Below are positions 51,065-60,507 of a stretch of DNA of 64,000 nucleotides, piece after piece. A program made the position numbers and the translations under genes. The DNA lies in NCBI GenBank assembly GCA_965248765.1, contig CBDFKF010000003.1, positions 682,001 through 746,000 of the forward strand, read 5' to 3'. The DNA is from CBDFKF01 sp965248765 (GTDB taxonomy: Bacteria; Pseudomonadota; Alphaproteobacteria; VGEJ01). The notes beneath the pieces are model-generated. The model did no database searches, was not told where the DNA came from, and worked only from the letters and a program-made list of their open reading frames with translations. The stretch's first letter is position 1; every line of letters begins with the position of its first letter.

Positions 51065-52105
51065 GGCCGGCCCCACCGGCCAGCGGGGTGGCGTAGTCGG
51101 CGCTCCGCGTGGCGGCGACGAAGGGCTGGGGCAGGTGCGGATAGCGCGACAGGTCGAGATGCACGGGCCGCCTCTCGATGCGGGCCAGCAGCAGGTGCTT
51201 GACGGCGTCGAAGCCGATCAGGCGGCGCTTCACCGCGTCGCGCACCGCGGCCGCCACCTGCGGTTCCGGGAAGTCTTCGTGCAGGCGCAGCACCTGGATG
51301 TATTCGCGCTTGCCGCGCGGCCCGAAGCGCGCCTTGAGGAGGCGGCGCAACGTGTCGAAGGCCGGATCGAGCTTCCACCCTCTCAGCGGCGCCGCCTGGT
51401 CCAGGGCGCCCGGCTTCTTCTCCAGCAGCGACAGATAGTGCAGCGGGTCGTAGACGACGTCGCCGCGGACATAGCTGCGCCGATGGCGGGCGACGATCTC
51501 GGCGCCGAGCGCGATCTCGACCCGGTCGACATAGCCCTTGACCGTCACCTTCTTGTGGGCGTGCACCGCCGGTGCCGAGTAGTCCACCAGCCGGTAGCGC
51601 ACCAGGGCCGTCGACGAGACCTGGCCCGGCACATGCTCGCAGGCCTCGAAGGGAACCGCCGGCAGATCACGCAGGGCCTCGAGATCGGCGAGCAGCGCCG
51701 CCGTCTGCTCCCCTGCCGAAGCGGTCGCGGAACAGATAGTGCGACTGAAGATGTGAGAACGCCTGCGTCCTGAGGCGCGTGCCGTCGCCCAGGATCCGCG
51801 CCACCGCCAGGGTCGTGTTGTCGTAGAGGATCGAGCGCGGAACCCCGCCGAGGAAGGCGAAGGCGCTGACATGGCCGTCCAGGAATGCCTCCGTCGTCTC
51901 CCGGGGGGAGGCCTTCACGAACCAGACATTGGAATGGGGCAGGATCAGGCAGAAGAAGGCAACCTTCTCGCGCCGGCCCGGCAGCTCCACCACCGCCTCG
52001 CCGAAGTCGACCTGGGCGTGGCCCGGCGGGTGATGCAGTGGAACGAAAGCCTCGCGCGTCGACTGCCGCCGGGAACGCACATAGTCCTTGACGATGCAGA
52101 CCGTG
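51057..52105 (-). pseudogene. istA: istA, IS21-family transposase remnant (left arm)
   Basis: Similarity starts at VKDYVRSRRQSTREAF and runs through HVDFGEAV-type sequence (AQVDFGEAVVELPG), PRSILYDNT and HYLFRDRFGR. A frame change then occurs near 51720 and the C-terminal GEQTAALLADLEALRDLP to the stop at 51057 is in another frame. The N-terminal DNA-binding part is missing. The stretch that in IS21 transposases follows FGR and contains the last catalytic Glu is absent. The gene is dead. Confidence 0.85.
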
Positions 52106-52162
52106 TGGAAACTCTGGGTGGCGGGGGATTCCGTCCGTCTCATGGCGATGTTAGGGTCCGCC

Positions 52163-53489
52163 ATGAGACACATTCCTGGCGTTGACCGCTCTCAGGTTCT
52201 GCTTCTGCCGGAAGCAGTGGACGATTACGTGGGCCGGGATAACCCGGTCCGTTTCATCGATGCCTTCGTGGATGGTTTGGACCTAGCGGCCGCTGGTTTC
52301 GAGCGCGCCGCGGCGAAGGCGATAGGTCGTCCCGGCTACGATCCGGCGGACCTGCTGAAGCTCTACATATACGGCTATCTCAATCGGGTACGTTCGAGCC
52401 GCCGGCTGGAGGCAGAGAGCAAGCGTAATCTCGAAGTGATCTGGCTGTTGCGGCGTTTGTCGCCAGACTTCAAGACGATCGCCGATTTCCGGCGGATCAA
52501 TCGGGCGGCCTTCCGACAGGTGTTTCGGGAGTTCGTGAGGCTATGCCGCGAACTGGAGCTGTTCGGACGCGAGCTGGTGGCGGTTGACGGTACACGGATC
52601 AAGGCAGTGAACAGCCGGAAGCGGAACTTCACCAAAGCGAAGCTGGCGAAGGCGTTGGCCGAGAGCGACGAGAGGTTGTCGCGTTATCTCGACCGGCTCG
52701 ACGAGGCCGACGAGCAAGACGAGGGCGGCACCGGCGGCGGCGAGGTGGAGCATATCCAGGAGAAGATCGCTGCGATCCAAGGGCGGCGTGAGCGGTTTGA
52801 GGAACATCGAGACGCGCTGGCTGCGAGTGGCGAGGACCAGCTCTCTTTGACGGATCCGGACAGCCGGGCGATGTACGCCGAGACCCGGGTCGGTGTCGGC
52901 TACAACATTCAGATCGCCGTGGACGCCAAGCACAAACTGATCGCCGAGCAGCAGGTCCATAACAAGGTCAGCGATCTCGGTCTATTGGCCGAGACGGCGG
53001 TGGTGGCCCGTCGGAACCTGGCCGTCGATCGGATCGACGCGGTCGCCGACGCGGGCTACTTCAAGATCGAGGATATCGAGGCCTGCGAGAATGCCGGCGT
53101 CGTGCCGCATGTGCCCAAGCCCCAGCGCGGATCCACGGTGAGCCAGGGGCTCTTTCCCAAGGAACGCTTCCGCTATGACGGCGGCGAGGACATTTACATC
53201 TGCCCCGACGGCCAACGCCTGGCGCTACACAGCAAGCGCAAGCGCCGAAGCGATCCTGGAGCGCATGGCAGAACGATTGGCGGCCCGCCCGGAGCTGCTC
53301 GATGCGCGCCGTGAAAGCGTCGAGCATCCCTTCGGCTCAATCAAACAATGGATGGGCCAGGGTGCCTTCCTGACCCGGCGGCTGGAGAACGTGCGCGGCG
53401 AGTTCAGCATCACGGCGCTGGCTTACAACATCCGCCGCGCGATCTCGCTGGTAGGTGTTCCCGCCTTGATCGCCGCCGCGAGGGCATGA
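52163..53489 (+). pseudogene. IS1182-family transposase, internally deleted
   Basis: ATG 52163 gives MRHIPGVDRSQVLLLPEAV, then the IS1182 pattern PADLLKLYIYGYLNRVRSSR, FKTIADFRR, LVAVDGTRIKAVNS and YNIQIAVDAKH. After YICPDGQRLALHSKRKR the frame changes near 53245 and the C-terminal VEHPFGSIKQWMGQGAFLTR to the stop at 53489 follows in another frame. The cysteine-rich segment that normally links these parts is missing, so a short deletion rather than a single-base shift is likely. It forms the core of the palindromic structure. Confidence 0.85.
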
Positions 53490-53652
53490 GACGGGAATCA
53501 GGCCAAAATCGAGCGCCGCACATCGATCCACGGAGGCCTGGAGCCCCTTCCACAGGGCTACCGGCGCCAAACCGCCAGATTACGTGGGATCGCCGCAAAT
53601 CATGGTTACCTAAACCTCCATCCCCGCCACCCAGAGTTTCCACACGGTCTGC

Positions 53653-54638
53653 ATGGTGAAGGACTATGTGCGTTCCCGGCGGCAGTCGACGCGCGAGGCT
53701 TTCGTTCCACTGCATCACCCGCCGGGCCACGCCCAGGTCGACTTCGGCGAGGCGGTGGTGGAGCTGCCGGGCCGGCGCGAGAAGGTTGCCTTCTTCTGCC
53801 TGATCCTGCCCCATTCCAATGTCTGGTTCGTGAAGGCCTCCCCCCGGGAGACGACGGAGGCATTCCTGGACGGCCATGTCAGCGCCTTCGCCTTCCTCGG
53901 CGGGGGGCGACGGCACGCGCCTCAGGACGCAGGCGTTCTCACATCTTCAGTCGCACTATCTGTTCCGCGACCGCTTCGGCAGGGGAGCAGACGGCGGCGC
54001 TGCTCGCCGATCTCGAGGCCCTGCGTGATCTGCCGGCGGTTCCCTTCGAGGCCTGCGAGCATGTGCCGGGCCAGGTCTCGTCGACGGCCCTGGTGCGCTA
54101 CCGGCTGGTGGACTACTCGGCACCGGCGGTGCACGCCCACAAGAAGGTGACGGTCAAGGGCTATGTCGACCGGGTCGAGATCGCGCTCGGCGCCGAGATC
54201 GTCGCCCGCCATCGGCGCAGCTATGTCCGCGGCGACGTCGTCTACGACCCGCTGCACTATCTGTCGCTGCTGGAGAAGAAGCCGGGCGCCCTGGACCAGG
54301 CGGCGCCGCTGAGAGGGTGGAAGCTCGATCCGGCCTTCGACACGTTGCGCCGCCTCCTCGAGGCGCGCTTCGGGCCGCGCGGCAAGCGCGAATACATCCA
54401 GGTGCTGCGCCTGCACGAAGACTTCCCGGAACCGCAGGTGGCGGCCGCGGTGCGCGACGCGGTGAAGCGCCGCCTGATCGGCTTCGACGCCGTCAAGCAC
54501 CTGCTGCTGGCCCGCATCGAGAGGCGGCCCGTGCATCTCGACCTGTCGCGCTATCCGCACCTGCCCCAGCCCTTCGTCGCCGCCACGCGGAGCGCCGACT
54601 ACGCCACCCCGCTGGCCGGTGGGGCCGGCCATGGTTGA
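53653..54638 (+). pseudogene. istA: istA, IS21-family transposase remnant (right arm)
   Basis: The inverted twin of the left-arm istA. It begins with MVKDYVRSRRQSTREAF, shows AQVDFGEAVVELPG, then has its own deletion of about 53 bp within the G run after FAFLGG, which shifts the frame. It shares with the left copy the abnormal junction FGR/GEQTAALL. The C-terminal part to the stop at 54638 is readable. The N-terminal part is missing. Not functional. Confidence 0.85.
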
Positions 54639-55395
54639 GCCCCCCCGCATCCTGCTCGAACATCACCTGAAGAGGCTGAAGCTGCCGACCTTCCTGCGGG
54701 AATACGAGAAACTGGCGCGCCGGTGCGCGGCCGAGGGCCTGGATCATGTGCGGTTCCTGGCCCGGCTGGTGGAGATGGAGCTGATCGACCGCGAGCGCCG
54801 CCTCGTCGAGCGGCTTATCAAGCAGGCCGGGTTCCCTGTCGTCAAACAGCTTGAGAGCTTCGATTTCAAGGCGATCCCGGCGCTCAACAAGATGCTGGTG
54901 CTGGATCTCGCGCGCGGCGAGTACATCGCGCGCCGCGAGAACGTAATCCTGCTCGGCCCGAGCGGCGTCGGCAAGACCCATGTCGCTCTCGCCCTCGGCC
55001 TCGCCGCCTGCCACAAGGGCCTCGGCGTGCGCTTCGCCACAGCCTCCCATCTGGTCCACGAGCTGATCGAGGCGCGCGACGAGAAGAGGCTGCTCCGCCT
55101 CCAGGCCCAGCTCGCCAGGGTCAATCTCCTGATCGTCGACGAGCTCGGCTACGGGCCCCTGTCGCAGACCAGAAGCGAGCTGCTGTTCGACGTCTTCAGC
55201 CGGCGCTACGAGAACGGCGCCACCATCGTGACCTCAAACCTGCCCTTCCAGGAATGGACGACGGTGTTCGCCAGCGAGCGCCTCACCGGCGCGCTGCTCG
55301 ACCGCATCACCCACCATGGCCATATCCTGGAGATCAACGGCGAGAGCTACCGCCTCAAGCAGAGCCGGTCACGACGCCGGCAACCGTCCGAATAA
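54631..55395 (+). CDS. istB: IS21-family helper ATPase IstB
   Basis: A 254-residue intact IstB. The ATG at 54631 overlaps the istA stop by 8 bases, as usual in IS21 elements. The AAA+ Walker A GPSGVGKTH and Walker B LLIVDELGYGPL are present, and SRRYENGATIVTSNLPFQEW is the family's sensor region. IstB assembles with IstA to choose the target. With no intact istA in the window it could act only with a transposase from elsewhere. One base difference from the left arm is seen at its fourth codon (MVEP against MVEA). Confidence 0.92.
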   Translation: MVEPPRILLEHHLKRLKLPTFLREYEKLARRCAAEGLDHVRFLARLVEMELIDRERRLVERLIKQAGFPVVKQLESFDFKAIPALNKMLVLDLARGEYIARRENVILLGPSGVGKTHVALALGLAACHKGLGVRFATASHLVHELIEARDEKRLLRLQAQLARVNLLIVDELGYGPLSQTRSELLFDVFSRRYENGATIVTSNLPFQEWTTVFASERLTGALLDRITHHGHILEINGESYRLKQSRSRRRQPSE

Positions 55396-55602
55396 CCCCC
55401 CGCTTGTCCCCGTCGGCCCACAGCCCCCTCCCACGCGCGGCCCGCCGCCAGCCGCGCACAGAGGGCGCGTCGACCCGCGCGCGGGTCCCTCCCGTGGACT
55501 ACGGGGACAAGCTACCACCCAGCCCGCAGTACATTTTTACGCCGCCGCGCCGGTACATTTTTACGCCGCCGTTGACAGGGTCGGCCAAGTCTTTGAAATT
55601 AC

Positions 55603-55646
55603 TGGCGTCCCCTAGGGACTCGAACCCCTGTTTTCGCCGTGAGGGC
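55603..55646 (-). other. 3' half of a tRNA-Glu gene, possible attachment-site remnant
   Basis: 44 bases on the minus strand match the 3' part of a bacterial tRNA-Glu: CACGGCGAAAACAGGGG, T loop TTCGAG and the acceptor end AGGGGACGCCA, with one C lost in the T stem. Upstream of the anticodon region the match stops; no GTCCCC acceptor strand or D arm is found. The stretch 55647-55846 holds no recognisable gene. Confidence 0.6.
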
Positions 55647-55846
55647 AGAAACTACGTGCAGGGCGGACAACGGCGGACGCTCAACGAAGCGAGAATCACG
55701 AGCCGCAACGCGCGGAGCCGGCTGATCCCGCGCCGATGATGACGTAGTCTGGCTCCCGTCTCATCGCGCTACCGAAAAGGAAGACCCAAGCTCCCGTTAA
55801 TGAGAATGTCATAGCAGGGGAGTCGACTGCCTTGCCCCCTTGCCCC

Positions 55847-56947
55847 CTAGGGCCGCCAGCCGACCGCGTCACGAAAGCGCGGCATCACCTCTTTCGCCAA
55901 CAGCTCCATGTGGCGCACCCACAGCGATTTATGCACCCAGTCGTGGTGCGAGACGACCAGGTTTTCGAACGGGCCCACGTCCTCGCGAAATTCGACCAGC
56001 TTCTCGACCACCGTCTTGGGACTGCCGGCGGTGACCAAGTTGTCGAGACAATAGTCGACGGTGAGCTCGTCATCGGGCATGTCGAGATCGGCATCGCTCT
56101 TGAGGATCTGGGTATAGTTGCTGTGCTTCGCCACCGCGAGCACCCATTCGAAGTACCAGCGTTGCGCGCTGTCGGGCTGGCGCAGGTACTCGCGCGCCTC
56201 CTCGTCGGTCTCGGTGACGAGCAGCGTGTGACCGGCCCGCCACAACGAGGGATCATGCTCTCGTCCGAGCTTTTCGCACTCTGCGATCTGCTCCCGCCAA
56301 TGCGACTTGATGACATCGGGGTGTACGAAGTTGGCCGAGAGGATCTGCCAGCCACGCTGCACCCCGGTCCGCACGCTGCCCGAGCCGCGGCTCAAGGCCG
56401 GGATCATGACCGGCGGGTGGGGCTGTTGATAGGGCTTGGGCATGCCGCCGATCCCAATATCCGGATTGATGTTGTCCTTGACCTCGAAGTTCCAGTGCTT
56501 GCCGTGGAATGCGTAGGGCGGATCGGAGGCCCAGATGCCGTGGATCATCTCGATGGATTCGATGACCATCTCCATCCGGTTCTTGTCCATGACGTCGTAC
56601 AGCTCGAAGTCGGTCGGGGTGCCACCCACGCCGACACCCATGTTGAACCGCCCCTTGGCGAGGTGATCGAACTGCGCGGCCCAGCCAGCGATCATCGCCG
56701 GGTGGTAGTAAGCGAGGCAGTGCACTGCCGAGCCGAACGTGATGCGCGTGGTCTCTGGGATCATCGACGCGAACATCATCAGCGATGATTGCACCGGCTC
56801 GGTCGGCACCGTGTAGTGCTCACCCAGCCACACCTCGTCGAAGCCGACCGCATCGGCGCATTTGATGACCTCGCGATCCTCGTTCAGAAGCGTGTGGTAG
56901 CCGCGCTTGAAGTCGTGGATCGGGTGCATGAACATGCCAAGTCTCAT
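55847..56947 (-). CDS. LLM-class flavin-dependent oxidoreductase (luciferase-like)
   Basis: A 366-residue TIM-barrel protein of the bacterial luciferase-like family. The N-terminal strand MRLGMFMHPIHDF and FDEVWLGEHYTVP are typical, as are TTRITFGSAVHCLAYYHP, HLAKGRFNMGVGVG and the C-terminal AGSPKTVVEKLVEF. The ATG at 56947 follows AAGGAGGAAAGTCCC. Family members use FMNH2 or F420 to oxygenate or reduce various substrates, some of them nitrogen heterocycles or alkanes. No flavin reductase is adjacent. Confidence 0.92.
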   Translation of the reverse strand: MRLGMFMHPIHDFKRGYHTLLNEDREVIKCADAVGFDEVWLGEHYTVPTEPVQSSLMMFASMIPETTRITFGSAVHCLAYYHPAMIAGWAAQFDHLAKGRFNMGVGVGGTPTDFELYDVMDKNRMEMVIESIEMIHGIWASDPPYAFHGKHWNFEVKDNINPDIGIGGMPKPYQQPHPPVMIPALSRGSGSVRTGVQRGWQILSANFVHPDVIKSHWREQIAECEKLGREHDPSLWRAGHTLLVTETDEEAREYLRQPDSAQRWYFEWVLAVAKHSNYTQILKSDADLDMPDDELTVDYCLDNLVTAGSPKTVVEKLVEFREDVGPFENLVVSHHDWVHKSLWVRHMELLAKEVMPRFRDAVGWRP

Positions 56948-57078
56948 GGGACTTTCCTCCTTACTCGCCAGCGGTGCGGCTCAGTTGATGCGGTCGATGG
57001 CGCGGCTTGGCCTCCTGGCGACACCGACCGCGAGGCGATCAGTACCAACCCTAAGGTTACATTGGCAACGTTGCCATC

Positions 57079-58893
57079 TCAGCGACCGGCGGCATAGCAC
57101 TGCATGCGCCGGGGGCTGGCGCCAGCCTTTAGCAAGCCGTCCCCGCGCATCGCCGCGGTGACGTAGCCGAGGCTGTAGCTGTCGTAGACGTCGATCGCGT
57201 GCCCGCGCCCGGCGAGCGCGGTGATGGTGTCCTCGCCGAAACGGCGCTCGAGCGCCAGGTGGCCCAGATCGCATTCGCGAGGATAGAACGAACTCGGCGC
57301 ATGGTTGGTGTGGAACTCCGGCGCCTCGATCGCTTCTTGCAGGTTGAGGCCAAAGTGGACGTGGCGCAGGAAAGCGTGCAGCGCCCACTGGTCCTGCTTG
57401 TCGCCGCCCGGTGTCCCGAACACCATGTAGGGCTCGCCGTCCTTCAGCGCGAGCCCCGGCGTGAGCGTCGTGCGCGGCCGCTTGCCTGGTGCCAGGCCGT
57501 CGGGTGCATCCTCATCGAGCCAGAATATCTGGCCACGTGTCGACAGCCCGAAGCCGAGCCCCGGCACCACTGGTGAACCGCCGAGCCGGCCACCGCTCGG
57601 CGTGCCCGAGATCATGTTGCCGTGCCGGTCAATGATGTCGAAGTGGGTAGTATCGCCGTCCACTGCGCCGGCCGCGGCAATGGCGTGTTCGACATGACGC
57701 AGGGGAGCCGGCCCCGGCACTGCGGTCGCCGCCATGGCATGCGCAATATCGGAGGTCGAACCCTTGGGCCGAACGTTAATCCTGCTGCCGTAGCCCGCCA
57801 CCGTGCCAGGCCTCAGCTCGTAGGACGCCTCGTCGCCGACCAATTGCCGGCGATCGGCGTTGTAGTCGTGGCCGAGCAGCGTATCGATCGGTACGTCGAC
57901 AAACGTCGGGTCACCATAGAACGCCTCGCGGTCGGCGAAGGCCAGCTTGGCGCATTCGACGACGGTATGCACGAACTCGATGCTCGCGGGCGCCATGCCT
58001 GCGAGGTCGAAGTCCTTCAACAGCGCGAGTTGTTGTAACGCGACCGGCCCTTGCCCCCAGGGCCCCGTCTTGCATACCGTGTAGCCGTGATAATCGTAGG
58101 TCAGGGGGTCCTCGACCGTCGCGCGCCAGCTGGCCAGATCGTCGCCGGTGAGGAATCCGCGATGACGGCGGCCGCTTGTGTCCAAGAGCTCTGCCTCGCG
58201 GTAGAAGCGATCGACTGCCTCGGCAACGAAGCCCTCATACCAGGCGCGCCGCGCCTCCTCGATCTGTGCCCTTCGGCCACCACCCGCGGCCTCGGCCTCA
58301 TGGACGATGCGCTCGAATGTGTCGGCCATGGTCGTTGCGCGGAAGAGTTCGCCCGGCGGCGGCGGCGCCCCGCCGGGCAGGTAGACCGCGGCCGACGATG
58401 CCCACTCGGTCTCGAACAGCGCTTGCACGGCGGCGATCGATTCGCTGACGTGCGCGGTGACCGCGAAGCCGTCGCGCGCATACCCGATGGCGGGAGCCAT
58501 GACGTCGCGAAGCGACAAGCTGCCGTATTCGCCCAACAGCAGCATCCAGGCGCCGAACGATCCCGGCACCACCGCTGGCAAGAGCCCGATACCTGGAATC
58601 ACCTCCAAGCCGAGGTCGCGGTACGCAGTAACCGTGGCGCCGGCCGGCGCGGAGCCCTGGCCGCAGATCACCTTCACCGTATCGCGTTGGGCGCAGTAGA
58701 GGATGAGCGGGACCTCGCCGCCGGGACCGTTCTGGTCGGGCTCGACGATGTGAAGCGAGAGCCCCGTTGCGACCGCTGCGTCGAAGGCGTTGCCGCCTTT
58801 TTCGAGCATCGCTACACCCGCCGCGGTGGCCAGCCAGTGGGTTGAGGCGACGACCCCGAAGGTGCCGACGATCTCAGGACGGGTGGTAAACAT
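57079..58893 (-). CDS. Gamma-glutamyltransferase family protein
   Basis: A 604-residue Ntn-hydrolase of the GGT family. The autoprocessing nucleophile Thr is T415 in DGDTTHFDIIDRHGN, and substrate-site GRLGGSPVVPG and TPGGDKQDQW follow. The N-terminal MLEKGGNAFDAAVAT and DQNGPGGEVPLI are typical. No signal peptide is visible, unlike periplasmic GGTs, so it is probably cytoplasmic and may be an acylase or oxamate-type amidohydrolase rather than a glutathione enzyme. ATG at 58893. It is divergent from the amidohydrolase gene; the 153-base gap holds both promoters. Confidence 0.92.
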   Translation of the reverse strand: MFTTRPEIVGTFGVVASTHWLATAAGVAMLEKGGNAFDAAVATGLSLHIVEPDQNGPGGEVPLILYCAQRDTVKVICGQGSAPAGATVTAYRDLGLEVIPGIGLLPAVVPGSFGAWMLLLGEYGSLSLRDVMAPAIGYARDGFAVTAHVSESIAAVQALFETEWASSAAVYLPGGAPPPPGELFRATTMADTFERIVHEAEAAGGGRRAQIEEARRAWYEGFVAEAVDRFYREAELLDTSGRRHRGFLTGDDLASWRATVEDPLTYDYHGYTVCKTGPWGQGPVALQQLALLKDFDLAGMAPASIEFVHTVVECAKLAFADREAFYGDPTFVDVPIDTLLGHDYNADRRQLVGDEASYELRPGTVAGYGSRINVRPKGSTSDIAHAMAATAVPGPAPLRHVEHAIAAAGAVDGDTTHFDIIDRHGNMISGTPSGGRLGGSPVVPGLGFGLSTRGQIFWLDEDAPDGLAPGKRPRTTLTPGLALKDGEPYMVFGTPGGDKQDQWALHAFLRHVHFGLNLQEAIEAPEFHTNHAPSSFYPRECDLGHLALERRFGEDTITALAGRGHAIDVYDSYSLGYVTAAMRGDGLLKAGASPRRMQCYAAGR

Positions 58894-59046
58894 CGGCCGC
58901 GCTCCTTGCCTCGGTCTCGCACCCGCTCCAGCCCTCGTGACCGCCGGCTCGGACTCGAAACAGCGCTTCGATTTTCACGTTTCGGTTCGCCCCCGCCGCG
59001 TTCGATGCTAACCTAGGTCTAACGAACTAACACCCAGGGGTGCGCT

Positions 59047-60327
59047 ATGGCCAACAAGCTGTTCACCAACGTGATGGTCTTCGACGGCACGAGCAAACGT
59101 TCGTTCCCGGGCGAGGTGCTGGTCCAGGGCAACCAGATCAAGACGGTCGCCAAGGGCAGGACTCAGATCCCGCGCGAGGGCGCGACCATGATCGACGGAG
59201 GCGGCGCAACCCTGATGCCGGGCCTCGTCAACTGCCACGGGCACCTTGCCTACACCGACTTCGCGACGCTGACCGAGCCGGGCGATGTGCCGCCCGAGGA
59301 GAACATGCTGATCGCGACTCACAACGCGCGCACCGCTTTGGACCACGGCTTCACCGCGGTGGTCAGCGGTTCGACCCAGAAACCGCGCATCGACATCGCG
59401 CTGCGCAACGAAATCAACGCGGGCCGTATTCCGGGGCCGCGTTTCCGCGCCTGCACGCCGCAGTTCAACCCGACGGGCGGCCCGTGGGATGCGCGCCAGC
59501 TGCACATGCACCACGACTCGATATTCGTCATCACCGACGGGCCGATCGAGGTGCGGCGCACGGCCCGCGAGTTCATCCGCGAAGGCGTCGACATCGTCAA
59601 GCTGACGATCTCGGGCGACGAGTTCACGGGCAACGAAGAGACGACGGTGATGGCCGAGGACGAGGTCGCGGCCGCCGCCGAGGTCGCGCACTCGCGCGGC
59701 AAGCGTATGGCGGCGCACGCCCGCAGCGATCTCTCGGTTCAACTCTGCATCAAGTACGGCATCACCTTCATCTATCACGCGACGTTCGCGACCGAGCGCA
59801 CGCTCGACCAATTGCAGAAGCACAAGGCCGATCACGTGGTGTGCCCGGCGATGGGGACGGTCTACGCGACGCTCTATGAGGCCGAGGACTGGGGCATGAC
59901 CAAGGAGTGGGCGCTGGCCCAACGCTTCGACCGCGAGCTCGAGTACGCGTGCGAGGTTTCGCGCAAGATGTTCAAGCGCGGCATCCACGTGCTGCCTTTC
60001 GGCGATTACGGCTTTGCCTGGAATCCCCACGGGACCGATTGCCGCGACCTCGAGCACTTCGTCAACCTGATGGGCTTCAGCCCGGCGCAGGTACTGACGA
60101 TGGCAACGGCGTGGGGGGCGGAGGCCTTCGCCGGCGATGAGCCGTTGGCGCTCGGCCAGGTCAAGGCGGGCTACCTCGCCGATCTATTGCTGGTGGACGG
60201 CGATCCTCTGGCCGACATCACGATTCTGCAGGACAAGGACAACCTGATGATGGTGATGAAGGACGGCGAATACCACAAGGCGCCGGCCAAGCGCCGCGCC
60301 CAGCGCCGGGTCCGCGCCGCCGAGTAG
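59047..60327 (+). CDS. Metal-dependent amidohydrolase
   Basis: A 426-residue amidohydrolase-superfamily enzyme of the imidazolonepropionase/prolidase-like branch. The binuclear metal ligands are visible: H64 and H66 (NCHGHLAY), K185 (DIVKLTISGDE, likely carboxylated), H224 (AAHAR), H244 (IYHAT) and D320 (PFGDYGFAW). The N-terminal beta domain has FTNVMVFDGTSKR and the C-terminal GYLADLLLVDGDPL. ATG at 59047. It would hydrolyse a cyclic amide, ureide or dipeptide bond, in keeping with the theme of the window. Confidence 0.92.
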   Translation: MANKLFTNVMVFDGTSKRSFPGEVLVQGNQIKTVAKGRTQIPREGATMIDGGGATLMPGLVNCHGHLAYTDFATLTEPGDVPPEENMLIATHNARTALDHGFTAVVSGSTQKPRIDIALRNEINAGRIPGPRFRACTPQFNPTGGPWDARQLHMHHDSIFVITDGPIEVRRTAREFIREGVDIVKLTISGDEFTGNEETTVMAEDEVAAAAEVAHSRGKRMAAHARSDLSVQLCIKYGITFIYHATFATERTLDQLQKHKADHVVCPAMGTVYATLYEAEDWGMTKEWALAQRFDRELEYACEVSRKMFKRGIHVLPFGDYGFAWNPHGTDCRDLEHFVNLMGFSPAQVLTMATAWGAEAFAGDEPLALGQVKAGYLADLLLVDGDPLADITILQDKDNLMMVMKDGEYHKAPAKRRAQRRVRAAE

Positions 60328-60408
60328 CCCTTGAGCGCAGCGTTTGGCCACCTCCGGAGCCGCGGCTTAGCAGGTTGGTCGGCGCGGCCGAACAATAGAC
60401 CAGGGGAG

Positions 60409-60434
60409 GGCACCTTCGGCGGTACGGAGGTGCC
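60409..60434 (+). terminator. Weak hairpin after the amidohydrolase gene
   Basis: A 7-bp stem GGCACCT/AGGTGCC with loop of 12 in the convergent gap between the amidohydrolase and GMC genes. No T run follows on the plus strand. Confidence 0.3.
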
Positions 60435-60507
60435 TTGGCCGAGCGTCGGCCGGGCCGGCGCACCTAGTGTTCGGGATGCGGGCGGCGGCCGATCATAAGT
60501 CCGCGCC

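Larger units (their letters stand above)
50766..55577. mobile_element. Palindromic composite of two inverted IS21-family remnants around an IS1182-family remnant
   Basis: The left arm 50766-52126 and right arm 53622-55577 are inverted copies. Both outer ends begin TGTCAACGGCG and carry two copies of GCGTAAAAATGTAC, the multiple terminal repeats of IS21 elements. Each arm holds istA and istB sequence reading outward. The core 52127-53621 is a broken IS1182-type transposase gene. The left arm lacks 648 bp of istB; the right arm lacks about 53 bp of istA. No target duplication is visible at the outer ends. Confidence 0.8.

Noticed and set aside
46946..55646. Active prophage or integrative element
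   Set aside because: No integrase, replication, capsid or conjugation genes are present between the tRNA fragments; only pseudogenes and insertion sequences.
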